Below, one piece after another: positions 41,108 to 54,700 of a stretch of DNA of 64,000 nucleotides. Numbering within the stretch: position 1 is the first letter of the stretch; every line of letters begins with the position of its first letter. The translations under genes were made by a program, and so were the position numbers. The DNA is taken from NCBI GenBank assembly GCA_000149265.1, contig CH003268.1, positions 428,492 through 492,491 on the forward strand, read 5' to 3'. Origin of the DNA: Ciona savignyi. Its lineage: Eukaryota > Chordata > Ascidiacea > Phlebobranchia > Cionidae. The notes under the pieces were generated by a model, which did no database searches, was not told where the DNA came from, and worked only from the letters and a program-made list of their open reading frames with translations.

Positions 41108-43960
41108 TTACGTCATAATTATGATCTTTGCGTCATAATCATTTTTGGCGTACGTATAATGGCGTTGCGCATGATGTAAGAAGTCATGGGTATGATGTCA
41201 CAAGTGGTGTTTTTTGCATCATTATCAGTCGTGACGTCATAAAACGTTGTTGTGGTATCATATTGCAACATTAAGACGTGATAATGCGAAAGAGTTGGTG
41301 ACAAACCTTACTGCTAAAATGAAAAAGTTCCTGTGTAATAAATGTGAAATTATTATTCCTTGTTGTGTTAATTTGTATTCTAGTTAGTTGGTGGAAGGAT
41401 TGGGCCTGTGTATCTGAGCGTGGGTTAAGTATACGAATGTTTTCCGAATAAAGGTGTCGTTATTAATAATCAGGAAAGCACTTTAATCAAAGAATTTAGT
41501 ACAACCTGAAGAAAGACCTATCAAAACTTAAATTTATGTACAAATACATTTCATAACGTTTGGATTACGAGATAGGAGGATATTCATGTTTATTTCCGTG
41601 AATGGGAAAACCAATGGGGTTAACACACGGGCAATCGTCAGATCACCTCGCGCCCTATTTTTGTTTTAATAGTCTGACAACGATTTCATCTGGGCAAATA
41701 GTAAGTTCAAACATATACTGTAATTAAAATTTTCCATATACACCTAAATATTTCTAAAAACAAAACTTTAAAGCATCTAGTGTCAAAATTCTACCCTGCT
41801 TGTTTTATATTAAATGGTACGCTAATTATATTTCCATATTAAAAAGATTGCATCTAGACTTTTACGTTTAGTAATATATAGTTATTTTAATTATATCTCC
41901 GGCCGACTAGTTTCGTGGTAAGTATGCGTTGCCTTTTAGGCGAAGGGAAACGTTTTGAGCTGGCCGGTTGAATCTTTGGGGCACTTAACGAGCATTGTCT
42001 AGAATTAATGAGTTTTACCAGAACTGAAAGAACGTTTCAACCATACACAACGCACCACAATAGCTACCCGTTAACCCGACGGTGGGCGAGAGGCAATCTA
42101 AATATTTCTTGTGCCATAACGGCCCTTGCGTTTACTGCAACGTTTGACGTTTTCGCGGGGTTTTAACCCTCCGTAAGCGCAGCTTGGCGTTATGGATGGA
42201 CGCCCTGTGCTGCTGCGTGTGGCTCGAATATATGCTGACTCCGATATCCGACTACCAAAGATCGAGTCCACGCTTATTGAACGTTGGTTAGTTTATTGTC
42301 AAACGTTGTTAATATGAACACTCGAATAAATCAATGCACTTTACTGGGAAATCACTTCGCAGCGACCGAATCGCGTCGGAATAACTGCGCGATGCGTTTA
42401 ATAGACAGTTCGTTTTCCTTTGCGGCTTGTCAACTCGTTCTTTGTTTATTCCGGCAGAAGCGACTTTTGTCTTGTTCCTTCTGTCAACTATGCCACAAAG
42501 TCTCAATAACCTAGCGCTTAACGCGCCAGGTGGCAGTCACCTCGGTCTCAGCCTCGTTCCCTCTCTCCCTGTGTGAGTCCAAACATGCGTATTTATCTGG
42601 TGCTCCAATCCCTAAGAGAAAACTGCATGATGCCCGTTTTTGGTCTTATTCATGTAATCTTTTCTCTCCAAAACCACTTATAGATTCTCTGCTTCTCACT
42701 CTTGCGACAACATCTCGTGTGATTGTTCGCCCAAAATAAACCCATTAGCTGGTCTGTCTCACGGGAACCCCATCAAAATCCTTCGTAACTCCGAGCAATA
42801 ACTGACGTCATAATGATTTCCAGAGATCAAACAACACTGACCCTTAATTGACGTCATAATGTTTTTCAGGTCAGCCTTTGCACGCGATCAATGACCAATA
42901 ACTGGCGCCATAATGCAGTTTTAAGTGGATGACGTCCATCTTATCGCGGATGTTTGAATTGAAGTGAAAACAAGGCGAACCGCTGCATTTACCATTCGCA
43001 GGGATAGACATGAATATCATATCCTATCTTGGTCCGAAAGGCCAATTCCGTTAAACTACTTAGCACATGTAACCGACAATAAAAGAAAACTATAGAATTA
43101 AACCTGAAAATATAAAATCCCGACAGATCTATTTTCACTTGTATAAAACAGCAGGACTTTCAAAACCATGTCTGTTTCAAAAAGCCCTAATTACATTGAG
43201 TAAGAATAAAATATAGCTATGTAACCGACCATACAGTGAAGTTCCATCTCTTGGAGTTCACATATACAACTGTTTTTTTAATTCAATTCAAATTAAAAAT
43301 GTAGCATGCCATTTGTCCAACAACAAAACTGATTTACTTATGTTTTGCTATAAACTTTGCAGCCGTTATGAGTTTACGACGTAGTTTCTGTACATGATTC
43401 AGTAGCTCCAAACATCATAGAACACGATTTTTCTATACTGAATCAAATCGATGGATTTGACAAATATGATGTCAGGTAAAATTTAGAATTGTCAGGTAAA
43501 GATAAGAATAGTGAAGAGCCAATCTTTAACCTTATGCGTTGGACTTTAAGCTTACTCAACTTGATCAATAAGTTTCTGCATACCAAGTTGCGATTTGGGA
43601 AGAAACGGAAAAGCTAAGAAAAAGGGAACTCGCCTGATTAATATTTGAAAGTCGCCTTTTGTGGGAATCTTTTTACAAAGGCAAGAGTATACTTTTCGCT
43701 GCATTTTCTATTGGTGTCATTAACGTGTTATTACCAGATGGATAAGATACATCGGGTACTTCTGTTTGTTCCCATCGTAGTCGACCTCAGTCAAGGTATG
43801 GCAGACACTTGTAGACGAATCTCTACGTAAGGAAGTCGGCGGTGGGAGTTTAGACTATGCATAGGAGGTACCTACTCCGAATGTCCGAAGACGAGGAGAT
43901 AATCGATGTCGAATCAAGCAGATAATTTGTTTTTTATAAACCCTCTATGTAATCACCTTT
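41108..43960. other. Intergenic, repeat scraps only
   Basis: GTF2H4 3' flank with many GTCATAAT/TGACGTCAT motifs (41110-41285). A SINE fragment on minus at 41573-41655 and a worn plus-strand SINE at 41898-42110. More TGACGTCATAATG at 42803-42870. Open stretches at 42284-42739 and a 14-codon start-like ORF at 43879 resemble nothing I know. No gene is called. Confidence 0.4.
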
Positions 43961-44255
43961 GTCCGGCCCGGGGGTGTAGCGGTTAAGTGCGTCGACTTTC
44001 AATCGAAAGGTTGCAGGTGCGAAACTGGTCGCTAGCTAGTCGGTTGTGTCCTTAGGAAAGGCACTTAACGGACATTGCCTGAACCCAGCAGATTAATGGG
44101 TTCTACCGAATTGAAGGAACGTGTCTATCATATACAACACACTGCAATAGCTCCGGTAACCCGATGGTGGGCGCGAGGTGATCTGACGATTGCCCGTGTG
44201 ATAACCCCATAGGTTCTCCCATTCACGGGGATAAAGATGAATATCCTACCCTATA
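43961..44255 (+). mobile_element. SINE, full-length
   Basis: Head, body and TATCC-type tail present. A second worn SINE head follows at about 44290-44350. Confidence 0.85.
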
Positions 44256-44365
44256 CCTATAGTCCTATAATGTTATTTGTTTAATTCCGTTCGACGGGTT
44301 TGGTCGTTTAGTGCGTCGCCTATATCAGCCGAAGGGTTGCAGGTGTGGCACCTCTAATATAATAT

Positions 44366-46842
44366 ATATTTGTTTTAATTTATGTCTAAAATATTTTATA
44401 CTTTAAACGTCGTTGTTTTGCGTTTGATGTTTTTTCTCACGTGTTTTATTACTTTGTACGTAATTAATCACCTTGTACGGGGCTTTTGTATTTTTGCCGT
44501 TTAAATCATTAACATAGTTTTTTCACCCAATTTCCCACAGTTAGTCAAACGTGCAGATGTGAAACGTCTCACACGTAAACTTTTCGCACCTTGTAAATTT
44601 CCTATATATTCTGGAAATTTAAATAACCTAATTAACCTACAATAACGTACTTGAGATAACTTGCGTCATGCTGTATAACGTAACTTAGACTATACAACTG
44701 GCGTCATGCTGAATGACGTACTAAGTAATTTGCTTCGCGAACGTAACTGTATATTGAATGAGACGCAGAACACCAATAAACCGAATCAAGAGATATAGAC
44801 ATTAAAAATCGTGGCTACTGTAGGCATTCTGTATAGACAGAGCAAGCTATGCCAAGTTCAAACTAACCAGAATAAAGATCTCTATCGAAAAGCTACGAGC
44901 AGAAGCATCCAGACAAAAGAAAGCGCGAACCTACATTAGCGACCTCCGTAAAGTGAACTCGAACACGAAACCTGTCCAGAAGATAATTAGTTGCCAGAAT
45001 TTTTATCGGAGCTGAAGAATTTTACCGAACCTTGTGATAATGGACACGCACCTTCCCGAAACGAACAATTTCCGACGTCAACTTCAACTAGAAGTTTTAA
45101 GTACATTGGCAACGACGAGTGGCCCAACGCAATTTATCTAAGAAGCAAATTCAAAACCAAGCAACTTCAAGCATCAAGTAAGAAACGCCCCTTTTCGCTG
45201 GACGAAGTTGGTGACTAACAAGACAACGCACTGTATTTAAATCAAGTTTATAAGCATCGCTTTCGCCGACGAAAGAAGAGAATACGCAAGACGACGTTCC
45301 CTTTACGAAATATGAAAGGGTTGTATTATTATTTTTGTAGCTTCTACCTTATTTTTTTGTAAGTTTTATTATTATTTTTTATACTATATGTAATTATTAG
45401 TCTGCAACGATTGCAAAAACTAGTGTTCCCGGTTTGGTTGGATGGTACTAGGCTATTGCAAGAATGCATGATATTGGTGTTTTACTCTACAGACTTCTTA
45501 CAAACACGAAGAGCAAACGCGCCTTCAACAACTGCTACATATGCACTTCATCTTAAGCAAGGTTAGTAACGCTTTTACGATTATGCTAACATGAGCTTGA
45601 GTCAATGATGCCATGCTGCGCCAACCCATCCGGTATATTAGGCGCACTTGCACGTCGAACGACGTTTGTTTTGTTCTTTCGCGCCAGATTTTCAATGTTA
45701 CCGCCGACAAGATGTTAGTTTTCTTTTAATCGCGCCTCACGCAAATTATGCGTCCAGTTCACGCGATTATATACTCGTTTTTAGCAGCGGCTCGAGGTTT
45801 GTTTCTTTTTCTGCGAAGTCTGATCGCCTCTACCCCGCGCATTTGCGCTCATGCTGTGTAAATAAGTGAGCGTACCCGCTTCACAGCGCTACAGTTTATT
45901 AAACGATACCAGCGTACTTCCGTATAGCTATGGTAATCGCGCCGCATGTAAATGCGATATCTAATTGTCCAATCGCCTCTCAGTCAATGTGTCGGATGTT
46001 CCGAACCGAATATATTTCGTGTGTAAAACAGGCTTTTACAAACACCGCACAGTAATGACAAGACACACGGCTTATGTCCTGCTTACTAAAAGTTTTCTTT
46101 TGTTTGTTGATGGAAATACATCCGCGCAAGATTATTTCCCTTAACCGTTACGAGTCGTAAAACCTACATATGACAGGTCGCTCGGTTTTTGTTTTTTTTT
46201 ATTAATTGCGCTTTCGTCGCATATAGCGAGATCATCGCTGCATTTATTTCATGCTCACTCGGTAGTGAGTAACCAGGCGTACACGCCTTGGTTTATTAGC
46301 TGGCAAAGTATAAAAAATATGGCTCATGTGATGCAAATTGTGGCGTTGCTATTGCACAATTCTAGCTTTGTACTTAATTCTCCCAACCGGGTTATTCTAG
46401 TTTTTGCAGGATAAACGTGTGTAATGCTCGAAACTTCGTGAGATCGTTCACCACATGACTTCGATTGTTATTTCAACTGAACATCCGAAATGCTCAACGA
46501 GACCGTGATTTTATTTTCTCACACTTAACAAAATGTGGAAAAAATGAGATGTTGTAGCATTTCGTATAGTATTTGTTTTAATTTATGTCTAAAATATTTT
46601 GTGTTTTAACGTCGTTTTTTGCGTTTCAAGTTTACCGACTCTCACGTTTTATTACTTTGTACGTAATTATCACCTTGTACGGGCCTTTTGTATTTTTGCC
46701 GTTTAAATCATTAACATAGTTTTTTCACCCAATTCCCACAGTTAGTCAAACGTGCAGATGTGAAACGTCTCGCACGTAAACTTTTCGCACCTTGTAAATT
46801 CCCTATATATTCTGGAAATTTAAATAACCTACCTCAACCTAA
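44366..46842. mobile_element. Degenerate LTR-like element (direct repeat pair)
   Basis: Two direct repeats of about 275 bp (44366-44641 and 46568-46842) share long identical strings such as TTTGCCGTTTAAATCATTAA and CGTGCAGATGTGAAACGTCT. They lie 2.2 kb apart. The interior holds only scattered short open stretches. Fossil: the family is not established, no pol or integrase is recognised, and the copy is old and broken. Inferred to be an LTR element from the paired repeats alone. Confidence 0.5.
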
Positions 46843-47124
46843 GTAACCTGCGCCAGACTATATAATTCGCATTTAGAATAAGTAACCTGCATCACAAGTA
46901 TTTAAAGACGTAAAATACAATTATACTGAACAAGGAATCAGATTTTGGAATTGGAAGAGATTAAGCAACGAATAAATATTGGTCACTATAATTATTAGTG
47001 TGCGTTCTGTGGAGAATAGACTTTCCGCTGCGCAGCTCGCGAAAGACCGTTAGGCAGCCAGCCTAAACAAGCTCAGCTAACGCCTCGGTCAGTTAAACAA
47101 CCCAAAAGAAAGCGCGAGCCCACA

Positions 47125-47368
47125 CAGGTACCAAACTGGTCGCTTGCAGGTCGGTTGTGTCCTTGGACAAGGCATTTAACGGACATTGCCTAACCCAGCG
47201 GAAATATTCGGTTCTACCAAATTGAAGGAATGTGTTAATCACACACAACACAATGCAATAGCTCCGGTAACACGACGGTGGGCGTAAAGTATTCTGACCG
47301 TGTGTTAATCCCTTGGTTTTTCCATTCACGGAAATAAACTTGAATATATATTCCATCCCTTCCTATCT
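47125..47368 (+). mobile_element. SINE lacking its tRNA-like head
   Basis: Begins in the body (CTGGTCGCTTGCAGGTCGGT) and runs to a worn tail at TCCATCCCTTCC. Confidence 0.75.
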
Positions 47369-47602
47369 ATCTATCGGGCATGAGTCGACTAAAAATGCGG
47401 ATGCTACAAACAAGCGGGAAGAGAAGAAAGTTATAAAGTTCCAATTCCCCTATGTTGTGGCTACCTGACGTCTTTATGCTTAAATAAGCTTGTACCAGAA
47501 CGTAGTCGTCGTGGCCGAATGTACCAAAACAATCAAACTCTCCGTCGCAAAGACTTCAGCTGTAGGATATCCGACTCCATAACTGAACTTCAAAATATTT
47601 GA

Positions 47603-47800
47603 TATCAATACGCAAAAAAACAAACATTTAAAAAAATTCTAGACAAAGTTTTGAACCCAGCATGGTCTCATGGCAAGGACCGTTTTCTTACGCGTCCTAT
47701 TTTAAATGACATTGATTATCCTTCTTGGCCGTTTCCACCGCAAGGTAATATTTCCGGTGCTACGTATAATGTGTGTTCATTATTTGATATTCGAAATTAA
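47603..47800 (+). other. Coding-like remnant, unknown family
   Basis: A 65-codon open frame without an ATG: contains KKILDKVLNPAWSHGKDRF, LTRPILNDIDYPSWPFPPQ and ends SLFDIRN-stop. The composition looks protein-like rather than random. An upstream segment (about 47500-47600: RGRMYQNNQTLRRKDFSCRI) is also open but does not connect. Possibly a decayed mobile-element protein or a terminal exon. Confidence 0.3.
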
Positions 47801-48734
47801 TATTAGTGTGTCCGTATTAGGATATTTGCCATCGATTTGAATTCACTAGATTGACGTAACTTTCCATATTACTGATACAAACCCACGAGATTTTGTTTGT
47901 CCAACAAATAAGTTTTAATCCAACGCTCTCTTGTTTGCCATAGGCTGCTATGTATTGCTTCGAGCCTAAAATAAAGAGGCGCGCGAATCCGGAAAATGTA
48001 ATTGATGTGAATTATTTGGTAGTTTTTGGTCAAAATTAACTTTTATTTGCGTGGTATTTTTGTTTCGTTGTTACTAAAATACACAAAATAAAAAGCTTAC
48101 AAGTTCAGGTGATGAAAAAGTAAGGAAAATAGATATTTAAACTAAATTTCAAGTTCTACACCGTTTACTAAATAATTAGGGTTTTTATTACATGTTTTAT
48201 GCGAAATTTTGTATTACGGACCACAGTCTTCAGTTAGCTTTTGCCCAAAGTTCATAGACAGAACATGTTTGTTTAGAAACTTGAAATTTTAAAATTTGTT
48301 TAAGTATATAATGTTGCAATTATTCCCAGGGTTGGGAAACAGAACTTGAATCTATTGTATATTGGGTACCAGTACCATCATAACCTTTGAATAGTTTTTA
48401 TTGTAACATTTGAATTTACTAGATTAAGTACGAGGTTCCACCTGTTAAGTGCCTTTACCTAGGGTTACAAATGCAAAGAAAGTGGTTAGGGTAATGATCG
48501 AATCCAAGACCTCTCAGGTCATCACTCCATCCTAATCCTCCAGACCACATTTTGTTACACTTCATGTACTGGTGTATGTAATTCTTGTGTATTTGCAGAT
48601 TCTGCGTGTTGGTCACAAATTACCATTGCCTAGAATTTAAGTCTTTAATAATCGATTATTGTCATACAATTCCTTTGAACCTGAAAACTCATTCCTAAAA
48701 TATCTGAGCGTTCATTTGGTCACAAATTGCGAGA
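47801..48734. other. Spacer upstream of the Polycomb-like gene
   Basis: AT-rich. It probably contains the promoter and any 5' non-coding exon. A pyrimidine tract ending in GTATTTGCAG at 48599 could be a 5' UTR acceptor. Confidence 0.35.
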
Positions 48735-51700
48735 ATGGTGCGCAACAAGGCCAGCACATCGTCAGGCAGTCCAAATGTTGCCTCGTCGATTAAAAACTGC
48801 TTCAAGGCTTCCCCGAACGGACAGACATTGAAATCGCCGCCTAGGAGCCCCACACATGGTTCCACCAACAACTTTGCCAACTTTTCACCTCCAAGATCAG
48901 AGCCGAAACCATTCAAAAGCTTATTCAAAACTGACTCTGTTTTGAACCAAGTAAAAACTGAGAAAACTATGTCGAGCGTCACTGAAAAAGCGAGAAATCC
49001 ACCAAATGGGTTTGTGAAACAGTCGGAAAAACAGAAAATTAATGGTGACTGCAAGGTTGAGGTAAAAAAATTCCAAAATGGAGTTATAGACTTCAAAAAA
49101 TTAAAGCAGTCGCCGAAAAAGGAAGCAGAGATGAACGGGGAACAACACTTGACCTCACGCATACAAGCGCAGCCAGCGAGTTACAGGAAATTGTGTGGTG
49201 TCTTTAAGGAAGGGCATGACGTGTTGGTACGGTGGTCGGACGGTCTTTATTACCTTGGTACTGTATTTAAGGTAACTTTTATCGTATTAATTAGGCACAA
49301 ACTGTTGTCAATCTAAAGTTTGGTCAATTAATGTGATTATCAAGGTTGATTTGTGTGGAAATGTGTATGGTATGGACTTTGAAAATGTGGCACAGATGTA
49401 CAGCAGGTGAGTGGTGCTTATCAAGGTTGATCTGTTTAAAAAAGTGTATTTGTTATCTATTATTGAAAGTNNNNNNNNNNNNNNNNNNNNNNNNNNNNNN
49501 NNNNNNNNNNNNNNNNNNNNNNNNNNNNNNNNNNNNNNNNNNNNNNNNNNNNNNNNNNNNNNNNNNNNNNCTCGATCATTTTATATTTAATTTCAAGCTC
49601 AAAACCCATTCATTCAAACCGGGTAGATGATTTCGCTCATCGGTGCTACGTCCAGTTCGAGGACAAATCCATGTTCTGGGCTCAGTTCAAAGATCTTCAG
49701 ATGATAAACAACAAGGACGGTTCGGACAACGGTGTTGATTCCGACGTAACGTGCAGCATCTGCCATGATGGGGTTTCCGATCCTCCCAATGAGATTGTGC
49801 TCTGTGATAAATGTGGGCAAGGTATTTAAGGATAAGAATTATATTTTTACTGTTGTTTGTGGAGGCATTTGTGTTTTGGTAGTCCTATTTTTGTATTTAT
49901 TTTGTAACATCCTTTTTTCGTGTTCTATTTGAATACTAGTATTTATTTATTGTTTCATAGTTTTGGTTCCATTATTGTCAATAGAGCTATAAAAAGGAGT
50001 GGTTAGACATTAAGAGAAAATGTCTAAACACTCCAATTTAGGAAAGACTTAGAAAACTTTGTTCATTTTTATGTTTGCTTTACAGCATTAATGAAAAAAT
50101 TGGTTGAATAGTAATGTCAAATTATTCGCATTTGCATTGTTTTGGTCATAAATAGGATTGGGCAAAATAGAATAGTTTTCCATATTAGAACAGTTGTATT
50201 AAAGTAATGTCGAATTTCGAATTTTGAATCTTATTTTAGAATAGTTTTGCTTTTCGGTTTAGTTGGACAATATTGAATGTTTTATTTCTAAACACAACAA
50301 CCATACGCAGTAACTATAGTGTTTTGCAAATAGGTAGTTGTGAAAATAAATAATTGTTAGTTCAAATACACTTGCTTTAAATGTAACATGAATATAAAAT
50401 ACTTTTAACTGATAGATATAGGATAGAACATTCATATTTATTCTGTGAATAGGAAAACGCATGGGTGTTAATGCACATTGTGTGTTTATACAACAAACAA
50501 TGAATTATTTCGTCAATCCCAATCATTTTATTTCCTTTATTTGTTTCCCAATTTAAATGGATTTTAGTTTGATATCTCTGGATATTCAAATCTTTGAAAA
50601 CCAAAAATTCTCTTTTTCCATCCCTTGTCGTAAATGCCTGTATTTAATCACAAGTGTCCTTATGGCACTGCTGCCCTATTTTTCAGCACTGAGCTTAAGT
50701 TTTAAGGTTTTCAGTGATCATGACTTATTATCCCCTGACATTGGTGCGTTGTTATGTAAATGTCACTAAGTAATTAATTTCAACATCTCCACACAGGATA
50801 CCACCAACTGTGCCACATCCCTGCCATAGACACCAGCATATTGAATGATGAGGACACTCCATGGCAGTGCAGGACTTGTGTCTTCGCTGCCGTTGCAAAG
50901 AGAGGGGGTGCAGAGTCCGACGGCCCCGCAGGTATGTCTGCCCTTCATTCCAGGGGTTCATTTAGATGATTTTGACATTTATTCTCCTTCTCCCAGCTGC
51001 AACATTGCGAGTCTACAAACAAGTTTTACCTTACGATCTGAAATCACTGACATGGGACAAGGGCCATAAAGTTAATCATGAAGAGGTAAGTGGATTTTGT
51101 GTTTCGTGATAGGTGGTAAACTTGGTGATAAAGAAAAAAGTTGTTTGTAGCTGGACGACTTGTATCCAGTGTTTACTGCTGGAAAAAAAACAATAGCATG
51201 GTAACAGTGTGATTTGAACTATAACTATCAAACATTTTTTTAAAAGGTCCTAAATTTGTATTGGTAATAATTTCTGTAAAATGACCGAACATAGTTGCAA
51301 AGAGCTGTGGTTTTTGACGGAAAACCTTTTTTGCATTTTTAAAACTATGTGGATGAATTAATTTTGCTACATGGATACCTTTTACAACTCTGATCATATC
51401 TGTAGTCAGTTTTTACTTCTGGTACAGTGTTTTACTGTTTCATGATTTCTTTGGTTGTTAACTGACAACAAATTGTTTAACCATTCAACTGATGCACGTT
51501 CCCACCAAACACTCCTTGTATCTCCAGTTGTATTGCTACTGTGGTGGACCGGGTGATTGGTATCTGAAGATGCTGCAGTGTTGCCGCTGTCAGCAGTGGT
51601 TCCATGAAGGTGAGTTGTGTTTATTTCACCATTGGTCAACACTGGGAGATATATGCGGAAGATACAGGTAATAATGACACCTCAACACCTCATCATACCA

Positions 51701-54700
51701 CACAAGATAATGGTGATTTAAAATTTGGTGTTAAATCAAAATTTAGTTTTTATGATTGCACCTACAATCCTAACAGCCAACTGTGTAAGGCGGGAAGTCC
51801 AAACAATGCTTATTTATACAACACTTCATGTGCGGGATATTAATATTATTTACTAATTTTGGTGTTTAATACAATTGCTATATTAGGGCAACAGTGTAGT
51901 TTCCACCCCTGGGACCTTACATTTACACAGGTGGTTAAAGTAGTGTTATTTTCTTCATATAATATTTTAACCAACACCCAACATTCGCAGCTTGCATGCA
52001 GTGTCTGGAAACTCCATTTCTCTACGGCGATCGGTTCTTTTTGTTCATCTGTTCGATTTGCAACCATGGAAGCGAATATGTGAAGCGCCTTCCTATGAGA
52101 TGGTGAGCTCATTGATTACACTGTGATGTCATAGTCTCTGAGTTATAGCCGTGGTTTGTGGTCTTGTGAACCTGAGATTTATGTGGAAATGTGTATGGTT
52201 GGTACTTTGGAAATGTGGCACAGATAGTGCACTTATCAAGGTTGATTTGTGTGGAAATGTGTATGGTAGAGACTTTGGAAATGTGGTACAGATAGACAGG
52301 TAGTGTGCTTATCATGGTTTCTCATTCCAGGGTCGACGTGGTCCACCTGGTGTTGTACAACATAACGATAGCGAAACTTGTCAAATATTACGACTTCCAA
52401 TCAACGATGATGCCTTTCTTTGTGCAGAACTGGGAGGAATTGCAGCTTGGCGATGTAGGTTGTGTTGGTGTTGTGGTGGTTGAAACATACTGTCGGGAAG
52501 TGTTAAATCAGATTGAATAGATAATGTAATTTATTCCATCACTATTTTGGTTCGCCGACCAAACAAAACAACTGAATGTTTTAAAATAAGATTTGCAACA
52601 ATATTTATGGACAATCAGTCAATTAAATAATCAAAGCGCAGGAAATAACTGGAACTCAGCGAGCGTCGAATCATGCTAAGAATTTAAATTAGCGGCATAG
52701 AGCTAAAAAAAAAATACAAATTTGTATGAATAAAACATAACAGGCTTAACTTGCATTTCTCTACAGGGAATTTGCACTAAAATATATAAATAATTGTTTT
52801 TTCAATAAACACACACAGTTTTTGTCACTTTGGCTGAGATGCTCATGTTAAACCCTGGTTGGGTTAACACAGGGACATTATAACACTAACAAACTTATAG
52901 TGCCCATAATCGGTTTTGCACTGTGTTGAATCTGACGTTGACATTATAGTTTTGTGGCGGATTAAGTGATCCAATTAAATCTGGGTTCAGTCGGCCACCA
53001 ATTGTCTTGCTCAAATATAAAATTGCCCATCAAGCAGATGGTACTTCTATCAGCCACCACATTTCAAAATACATCCAATGTAGTGTCAACATAGTTATTA
53101 GCGTGACTTCTATGTTTTGATCTCAGCTTGTGCTTGAAGCCTCCACCAGAAGCCAGCTTAAAGAGAGGGTCTTGGAAACTTTACAAAATAACAAGTCAAG
53201 GTAAACAATCTTACCACTCTGTGCCTTTTTCAACCAGTAAGAAGTATTCCAGCAATGCTCCTGCATAGGCCTTTTAACATGTTCTTAATGGAAGATCAAA
53301 AAATCTTTAATACTCATAAGCAGTAAGTACTACATTCCATAAAAATATGGGACCAGTTGCATGCTTAAACGATACCCATATAAAATGAACCCAACCCACC
53401 GTCTCATACCATACAATGTCAACATTCATCACCGCTAAGTAAACATCCCCTATTTTGACCCAGGTTCCAATGTGGTAGTGAAAGTAAGAAGGCGAAAATG
53501 AGTTGGGGGTTACGAACAAGGTCCCCCCCAGTACCCCCCACCCTCAATGTACCACTCATCGGGGAGATTAACGACGACCTTCTCGCATCATTGGACCTCA
53601 GACATGGCTCCGCACTTCTCAAGTAGGGGATTCCCCAGATATAAGGGTTATCTGTGCAATTTTGCGTCCAAAAATATTGCGTCTTCAATAAGTCAAGCCC
53701 AATATTGGAGGTCACTGTTTAAGTTTTGTATTTAAAGCACGTTTGGTTTCGCCATCAAAGGTAATCATCAGTTAACCGGGGCATAATTAGCCACCTATGA
53801 GCAATTTATACATAGCTGTCCCTGAGCACGAGCTAATATAGCGGTTTTCATTATGATGCAATATTTAAAAATATAATGATATAAGAACTTAAAAAAAGGA
53901 AAATGTTGAATAAAAACAACCGGACTTACAACCCATATTTGAACCTACGCGGCCGATACTGTAGGAAGTTCTGCCCTCAATCGACGTGACCTTGACCTCA
54001 ATTTAAAATCATATTTGATTCACATGTTGTGTACTTCATGTCGATGCGTTGATACTTTATAGTGGAAGATTGAATAATAATTTAACCCCCACTGATTATG
54101 ACATCACAATACAGTGACTCACCCACCCCAATGAAGAGAAGTGGACCCGGGGACACAGAGGGGGATTCCCCCTCAGTGAAACGAAGGCTGGGGACAATAG
54201 ATGTGAGTTCATTTGAGATCGATTTGCGATTCGGTGGTTTTGAAATTCATTTCTTTTTCTTTTTTTTCGTTTTTTATCGTTTGTGGAACATCTTATTCAT
54301 ATTTGTGTTTTGATTAGAAATATATTTTTATAAAAATTAAAATTTTTGATTCGGTTTGTCAACTTGACTGCGCCCGAGGTCACTCATGACAACCATAGGT
54401 AAATAATGGCTTTCCACCCATGAAGATTTAACCATCCAAACACCCATCCACAAACGCGTGTTACAATTCAAGGGATTATGTCCGGCTCCATTGCTATCAA
54501 ACATGACCATTATACGCTGTGTATCTATGTATGTTACACGCACACCACAATACAATGCTGGTACAATCTATTACATCAATATAACGCGTCGTTATCCACA
54601 GCTGGACTGGAGCCCGTCCAAAACCGCCGATAAATATTCACCCGACAACGCGAGGCATTGCGTGCGGGAAAACCTATTTGGCAGGTGAGGAACATCTAGT

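Noticed and set aside
42284-42739. Overlapping open frames in both strands
   Set aside because: No similarity to known families, no splice logic, and the region is a repeat-rich desert.
43879-43923. Short frame MSEDEEIIDVESSR
   Set aside because: Fourteen codons with no donor site or continuation; acidic starts like this arise by chance.
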